NCBI RefSeq assembly: GCF_029961155.1
Contig: NZ_JASBRH010000017.1
Coordinates: 1-64,000 of the forward strand
DNA: 64,000 nt
DNA from: Pontibacterium granulatum
GTDB lineage: Bacteria > Pseudomonadota > Gammaproteobacteria > Pseudomonadales > Balneatricaceae
Reading direction: 5' to 3'
Made by a program: the position numbers and the translations under genes. Positions 59,793-64,000 of this stretch are shown piece after piece (position 1 is the first letter of the stretch; each line of letters begins with the position of its first letter). The notes under the pieces were generated by a model. It ran no database searches, was not told the DNA's origin, and saw only the letters and a program-made list of their open reading frames with translations.

Positions 59793-59845
59793 AACCCACC
59801 TGTTGTTTACAAGGCAGGCACTATACCAGCTCGCTCCAATCTCGC

Positions 59846-60346
59846 CTACTGCAGTGCCGAAGCCGGCGTCAGGGGGTCAAATAGCTGATCATCCACCCCC
59901 CAGTCCAGCTCTAATGCACCGCGATGCAACAGCGACAAAACCTGATGCAGCTCCTTATGGGTCAGTTGCGCCTGCGCCGTAGCGACATCATTGCCATGTT
60001 CGTAAAACCTGACTTGATAACGCTGCCCCTGATGGCTCACATCGACCTTGTAGAGTAAGCCCGGCACTCCCTTCTTACGCAGTTGTGGCTCTGGCTGCAG
60101 TTGCATGTCTACCTGTGCCTGTTCATGCTCAAACTGGGCCAGACCGGACTGATGTTCGCTGGGAGCCGACGCTACATGGTTGGAGTTTTTTTGCACCAGA
60201 GTACTAAGCGCACCGAGCAACTTCAGAGTAATGTTGCGGGTCAACCAGAAATCACAGCGTGGTTGGTTATTGTTGAAATTTCCCACCAGCAGAATCCGGT
60301 CTTCGATCGGATCATAGTGGAAGGTGATGGTTGCGATATTATTCAT
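59846..60346 (-). CDS. hypothetical protein, unrecognised
   Basis: A 166-residue protein that I do not recognise. The first 50 residues and last 60 look alpha/beta (DRILLVGNFNNN, FWLTRNITLKLLGALSTL; QRYQVRFYEHGN, LTHKELHQVLSLLHRGALEL). A glutamine-rich, low-complexity middle separates them. No membrane or signal segment. GGAGTAGACG precedes the ATG. It follows the DTW gene in the same orientation upstream of it, so co-transcription is possible. Confidence 0.6.
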   Translation of the reverse strand: MNNIATITFHYDPIEDRILLVGNFNNNQPRCDFWLTRNITLKLLGALSTLVQKNSNHVASAPSEHQSGLAQFEHEQAQVDMQLQPEPQLRKKGVPGLLYKVDVSHQGQRYQVRFYEHGNDVATAQAQLTHKELHQVLSLLHRGALELDWGVDDQLFDPLTPASALQ

Positions 60347-60735
60347 CGTCTACTCCACTAAGACAGCAGGAACTATGTCAACGCACAGACTATATGATAC
60401 AAAACATTGCACCTACAAATACCGGACCACTGATACCCTAGACATAGTTCCATCCTTGCTTTAAAAGTACCTGTGAATATGAGACTCTTGTCTGGCATGG
60501 ATATATGGATACAGCAGGTGTGTAAAAAGACGGCAGCACGGAAGCAATCTACACCAGCGCATTAAGCCCCTACAAGAAATCATATCACAAAGGCTTAATT
60601 CGAGTTCACCGCGCTCATACAGCTTCATTCTCATAAATCAGTTTTATACACAGAGCGCAATAATCGTTAAACCGACATCCTCTAACTCTCCAGGCACTGA
60701 TGGAATATTAGCGTAAAGACTAACAAGGTATTCAA
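60347..60735. other. AT-richer intergenic region
   Basis: About 390 bases with more A and T than the window on average. No coding frame of interest and no clear promoter or terminator was found. It marks the change from housekeeping genes to the polysaccharide region. Confidence 0.5.
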
Positions 60736-61476
60736 GTGATAGAAGTACAATCACGCAAGTTCCTTTACAGAAAAAAATGCGTTTGGTTTGCAGATAAACC
60801 ATTCGATATCGACAATTGCGATGCTGCATTTTTTTACGCCGTCAAAAACAGTCACAACATTCCTGGATTCACCTGCGCGACGTCAAACACATTATTGATT
60901 GACCTCTCCCCTTCCGAAGACGATATAAAGAAGGCTATGTCAAAAAATTGCCGATACGAAGTTAATCGTGCAATGAGAGAAGGTCTGGCGATTAGAAAAA
61001 ATAAGCACCAACAAGAATTTTACGAACTGTATACTCAATTCGTAAAAGCAAAGAGGTTTGATGGCGACCTGGATCGCTATTGGGACCTCGCTGCGGCAGG
61101 TAATTTATACACATGTCACTATCGAGGCCAACTGATTGCCGGACTGCTGACACTTCAAGACGATATGCAAGCGCGCTGGCTGCTGAGCGGCTCTTTACGT
61201 TTATCCGTTGACGATAAACAGATGACGATGATTTCAGGCTTGGCTAACCGGCTACTTGTATGGGAAGCATTACTGGACGCCAAGCAGCAGGGCATACAGC
61301 TCTTTGACTTAGGCGGCTATTATAATGGCGATGACCAAAGCAACCCTGAATATAGAATTGCCCGATTCAAGAAAGGTTTTGGAGGCAAACCTACCGAACA
61401 GTTCAAATATTCAAAATATTACTCACCCTCTCTGCGTTTTATTAAAAGGTTGAAGAAACTCAAGTGCCAACAGTAA
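60736..61476 (+). CDS. FemAB/GNAT-like acyltransferase, polysaccharide region
   Basis: A 246-residue protein with a GNAT/FemAB-type fold. Core segments are NCRYEVNRAMREGLAIR, ELYTQFVKAK, YRGQLIAGLLTLQDD, LLVWEALLDAKQQGIQLFDL and the end FKKGFGGKP, which resemble FemAB-type acceptor proteins in exopolysaccharide loci. Exact chemistry unknown. GTG start with AAGGT upstream. It overlaps the downstream deacetylase by 13 bases, so the two are coupled. Codon use is less GC-rich than the window. Confidence 0.72.
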   Translation: MIEVQSRKFLYRKKCVWFADKPFDIDNCDAAFFYAVKNSHNIPGFTCATSNTLLIDLSPSEDDIKKAMSKNCRYEVNRAMREGLAIRKNKHQQEFYELYTQFVKAKRFDGDLDRYWDLAAAGNLYTCHYRGQLIAGLLTLQDDMQARWLLSGSLRLSVDDKQMTMISGLANRLLVWEALLDAKQQGIQLFDLGGYYNGDDQSNPEYRIARFKKGFGGKPTEQFKYSKYYSPSLRFIKRLKKLKCQQ

Positions 61477-62477
61477 AGTCTGCTTTTAATATCACCGCAG
61501 GCAGCATAGCCCCTGCAGTTACGCGCTTCGTCCCAAGGAAGCTGGTGTTATGCTATCACCGCTTTTCTCATGCTGGACATCCAGATCCGTTCCACAACCC
61601 CGTGACGGCAACGCCTGTCAAAGAACTGGAAAAACAGCTTTTATGGCTCAAAAGCTTTTGCCTCTTCAGGACGTTAGATGAGATTGCTACGCCTTCCTCA
61701 TCGGGCAAATCCTGGGAAGTCGCGATCACCATTGATGATGGATACCAGGACGTCATAGACCTGGGCCTTCCGCTCTTTGAGAAACACAAGATCCCGGTTA
61801 GCTGGTTTGTGACAACAGATCCAGTCATCAATCCCGATTATCTCCCATGGTGGGACCTGTCATCGCTTTTAGCGAATCGAAACACAGGAAAACTGCGTGT
61901 CAACATCGATGAAAGGACGAAACTTATAGACCTCTCTAACAACGCCGATTCACGGTGGTTGAGAAACACCCTGCGCGAGCTCTTTTTGTTCGGCTCCCCA
62001 AACAAAGCGAACAAGTTCAAGCAGCAAGTGATACGAGAGCTAAGCAAACACACTGCTCTTCCACGCAATAGCTTCGTACGCCCGGACAATTTGAAAAAAG
62101 CGGCAGCATCTGATGTTATGGATATTGGCCCGCACACGTGCACTCACCCTAACCTGGCAAGGCTTTCTCACGAAGAACAGACACAGGAAATACTGTCTTC
62201 AATTAACGCACTGAAGGCGATGGGCATCGAGCCGATCAACTGGTTCTCATACCCTTTTGGTAAAGATTGGGCCCGATCAGAAACCACATTAGAGATCGTT
62301 CGAAGTCTTGGACTGAAGGGATGCGCAACCACGGGCACTGGATATGTCTACCCTGATACACCATCCTATTTGGTGCCACGTATCAGCGTAGATGGACGTT
62401 GGGATATCCGAGCCTTTAAAGCACGCGTTGTATTCGGACCGTTAACAGACACGCTTAAAAGCTTCCTGTCACGTTAA
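61464..62477 (+). CDS. polysaccharide deacetylase (NodB family)
   Basis: A 337-residue protein. The NodB motifs are visible: TIDDGYQD (metal aspartate pair), GPHTCTHPNLARLS (HxxxH metal pair) and the later SYPFGKDW. VLCYHRFSHAGHPDPF near the start is typical of polysaccharide-biosynthesis members. It would remove acetyl groups from a surface sugar or precursor. GTG start inside the end of the upstream gene. No signal peptide is clear. Confidence 0.88.
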   Translation: MPTVKSAFNITAGSIAPAVTRFVPRKLVLCYHRFSHAGHPDPFHNPVTATPVKELEKQLLWLKSFCLFRTLDEIATPSSSGKSWEVAITIDDGYQDVIDLGLPLFEKHKIPVSWFVTTDPVINPDYLPWWDLSSLLANRNTGKLRVNIDERTKLIDLSNNADSRWLRNTLRELFLFGSPNKANKFKQQVIRELSKHTALPRNSFVRPDNLKKAAASDVMDIGPHTCTHPNLARLSHEEQTQEILSSINALKAMGIEPINWFSYPFGKDWARSETTLEIVRSLGLKGCATTGTGYVYPDTPSYLVPRISVDGRWDIRAFKARVVFGPLTDTLKSFLSR

Positions 62478-62704
62478 CAATCCTTACCCATCGCTGTGAA
62501 ATGGATAACTGGAAGCCTAAACTTTAAACAGAAGTGCCCGCAGTATCGGAGTAGCCCCCCCCCTGATAGCAGCCTCCCCAGATCGTATCCTGCTAGCTTA
62601 TTAATCAACTTTTCTGAGTAATAAACGTTCAACACGTGGGTAATGAGCTGAAACAGCTAGGAGCTTCCAGAGCGAGGAACACCCAGTATAAAAACAACGG
62701 GCAT
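62474..62704 (-). pseudogene. sulfotransferase N-terminal remnant with internal stop
   Basis: Read leftward from an ATG at 62702-62704, the frame begins MPVVFILGVPRSGSS, the P-loop-like PAPS-binding start of sulfotransferases. An in-frame TAG (62657-62659) follows. The same frame then continues LFQLITHVLNVYYSEKLINK-LAGYDL, still like the family, and stops at 62474 after 77 codons. A run of nine G (C on the plus strand, 62555-62563) lies in this continuation. The rest of a normal sulfotransferase is missing, replaced by the deacetylase gene end. This is best read as a decayed fragment. Confidence 0.7.
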
Positions 62705-62783
62705 CTGCTGCTCTCTTGAGAAGAGACCACTCACTACTCCCCTGCCACCCAGTCTAGTCTCAGGATGAACCTTGCAACACATC

Positions 62784-63956
62784 TCAGCCGGTCTTCTTCG
62801 GGTCCCAACGAACAGGCCTTTGACCGGAAAAGAAATCAATCACCCCCATAAAGGCCCCCATATTGCCCAAACTGAAATAGAACGCCAATGAGGCCACCTT
62901 TGAGATAATAGAGACCTTGAACGGCAACCGCTCCAGCAATGGATGCGTGACAGCCATAACAATAAAAACCACCTGAAGCCCCAAGAAAAGCAGCAGGGGC
63001 GGGTTATCAACCGCCAGGATCGCGGTCGAAGCAATCAGCAACAGCAGAAAAAAAGGCAACATTCTGCGCATCACCTTATTGATAAATAATCCGGCGGCTA
63101 TCTGGCAAGAGGTTCTGTTGGGGTTCAAAACCTCACGGTTCAGCCAAATGCCACGCAATGAACGGTTGACGATTCGACGCCGCCGCGACATCTCATGGCC
63201 CGAACTTCGGGATGGCGTGGCAATATACGCCTTAGCTTCGGGTTCAAACTTAAACCGCTTGCCCTGCCTCAAAACAGTCAGACAGACATAAAGATCATCG
63301 GTTACAGCTTCTGCCACCCCCTGAAAGAGCTCGCGACGGATCGCGTAAATCTTACCGTCGTTAGACGTTGTACTGCCGGACTTAGACTCCAGTATTTTTA
63401 CTTGGCTATCTGCCTTAATGTAGCTCTTTTGGGCACCTTTCATTTTTCCGTGTTGATCAAGAATCAGGCGCTGCCCGCCTACACCACCCACATTTTGATC
63501 AGAGAAATGCTTAACCAGCTGTCTAGCAGCATCTCGCTCCAGCACTGCATCCGCATCTGTAAACAGAACCACATCACCTCTACAGTGCGACATACCTACA
63601 TTAAGCGCCTCTTGCTTACCCTTGTGCTCCTGAAGTAGATAAAACTTAAATCGCTTATCATCAATCCTTTCCAGGATCTCACCCGTCATATCCGTTGAAC
63701 CATCAGACACAACAACGACTTCCAGTCGATCCTCCGGATAATCCAAATCCAGCGCATTCCGGACCTTTTTTTCGATCAGCCCTTCTCCGTTTCGCACCGC
63801 GACAAGAACCGAAAGCGAAGGCAACTCGGCATCAGGCAGCTCAACGACGGCACCTGTTCCGTTTTGTTTTCGCTGTAAAAATAGAATAAATGGGTATCCT
63901 CCAAACAAGACACCTATTCCAAGTAGAGAAATTGCAAATACGATCCAAGCAGCCAT
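62784..63956 (-). CDS. family 2 glycosyltransferase, membrane
   Basis: A 390-residue protein. An N-terminal membrane helix (VFAISLLGIGVLFGGYPFIL) precedes a GT2 catalytic domain: LSVLVAVRNGE, VVSDGSTD, VVLFTDADAVLE (the DxD site), and RRRRIVNRSLRGI (the QxxRW-like region). Three or four hydrophobic segments end it. It resembles processive beta-glycan synthases such as chitin/hyaluronan/poly-N-acetylglucosamine types. Together with the deacetylase and FemAB-like genes it suggests a surface polysaccharide locus. Near the window edge but complete. Confidence 0.88.
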   Translation of the reverse strand: MAAWIVFAISLLGIGVLFGGYPFILFLQRKQNGTGAVVELPDAELPSLSVLVAVRNGEGLIEKKVRNALDLDYPEDRLEVVVVSDGSTDMTGEILERIDDKRFKFYLLQEHKGKQEALNVGMSHCRGDVVLFTDADAVLERDAARQLVKHFSDQNVGGVGGQRLILDQHGKMKGAQKSYIKADSQVKILESKSGSTTSNDGKIYAIRRELFQGVAEAVTDDLYVCLTVLRQGKRFKFEPEAKAYIATPSRSSGHEMSRRRRIVNRSLRGIWLNREVLNPNRTSCQIAAGLFINKVMRRMLPFFLLLLIASTAILAVDNPPLLLFLGLQVVFIVMAVTHPLLERLPFKVSIISKVASLAFYFSLGNMGAFMGVIDFFSGQRPVRWDPKKTG

Positions 63957-64000
63957 AGCTCACATATACGTCTATATATTCAATGCATTCCAAAAGGCAT

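Overview
The window reads as ordinary, densely coded chromosome of a marine-type gammaproteobacterium. Several gene neighbourhoods match the Oceanospirillales/Pseudomonadales side of the class: coaBC-dut-algC-argB, gpmI-envC-ctp-deacetylase divergent from rhodanese-grxC-secB, and glnA-ntrB-ntrC divergent from typA. The TRAP-TAXI transporter, SlmA, RlmF, AceK and the DUF5062 protein point the same way. The exact genus cannot be fixed from sequence alone. No phage, insertion sequence, CRISPR array, tRNA or rRNA gene was seen, although two rRNA-type promoters leave the window at the left edge.

Layout. 1-400: tandem, leftward, GC-discriminator promoters of the rrn type. 0.4-4.5 kb: TRAP-TAXI uptake system followed by a universal stress protein. 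4.6-12 kb: aceK, pfkA, zapE and small housekeeping genes. 12.6-15.6 kb: TPP-riboswitch-controlled thiD-thiC. 15.9-16.4 kb: two tandem GGA-rich small RNAs of the Rsm/Csr type, the most interesting item here. 16.4-21.7 kb: a leftward run of two EamA transporters, a glycosyltransferase, a PAP2 phosphatase, a hydrolase and mutM. 21.8-26 kb: a MocR regulator, rlmF, a small ribbon-helix-helix protein with 11-bp iterons, a 38-residue lysine-rich peptide, and rpmB-rpmG. 26.4-30 kb: a CHASE-PAS-GGDEF-EAL protein coupled to an HDOD protein. 30-34.6 kb: an RND efflux pair. 34.7-41.4 kb: radC, a palindromic intergenic element, then coaBC-dut-algC-argB-slmA and a TSUP transporter. 41.4-50 kb: cell-wall and glycolysis genes divergent from protein-export genes. 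50-57 kb: nitrogen control (ntrC, ntrB, glnA) with a sigma-54 promoter and NtrC sites, then typA with a terminator-like hairpin in its leader. 57-60.3 kb: pip, dtd and others. 60.4-64 kb: an AT-richer polysaccharide region with a FemAB-like protein, a deacetylase, a broken sulfotransferase remnant and a family 2 glycosyltransferase.

How the parts connect. The two GGA-rich RNAs would titrate a CsrA/RsmA protein encoded elsewhere. Each is preceded by the same GacA-like palindrome at the same distance from the -10 element, so one two-component system probably drives both. The cyclic-di-GMP protein, the HDOD protein and the polysaccharide genes are typical of processes that CsrA systems control, but no direct link is visible in the sequence.

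Limits: all calls are from reading the sequence. Family names come from recognised motifs, not database searches. Starts were moved from the longest frame when a better ribosome-binding site and ATG lay downstream, and these choices are stated per gene.
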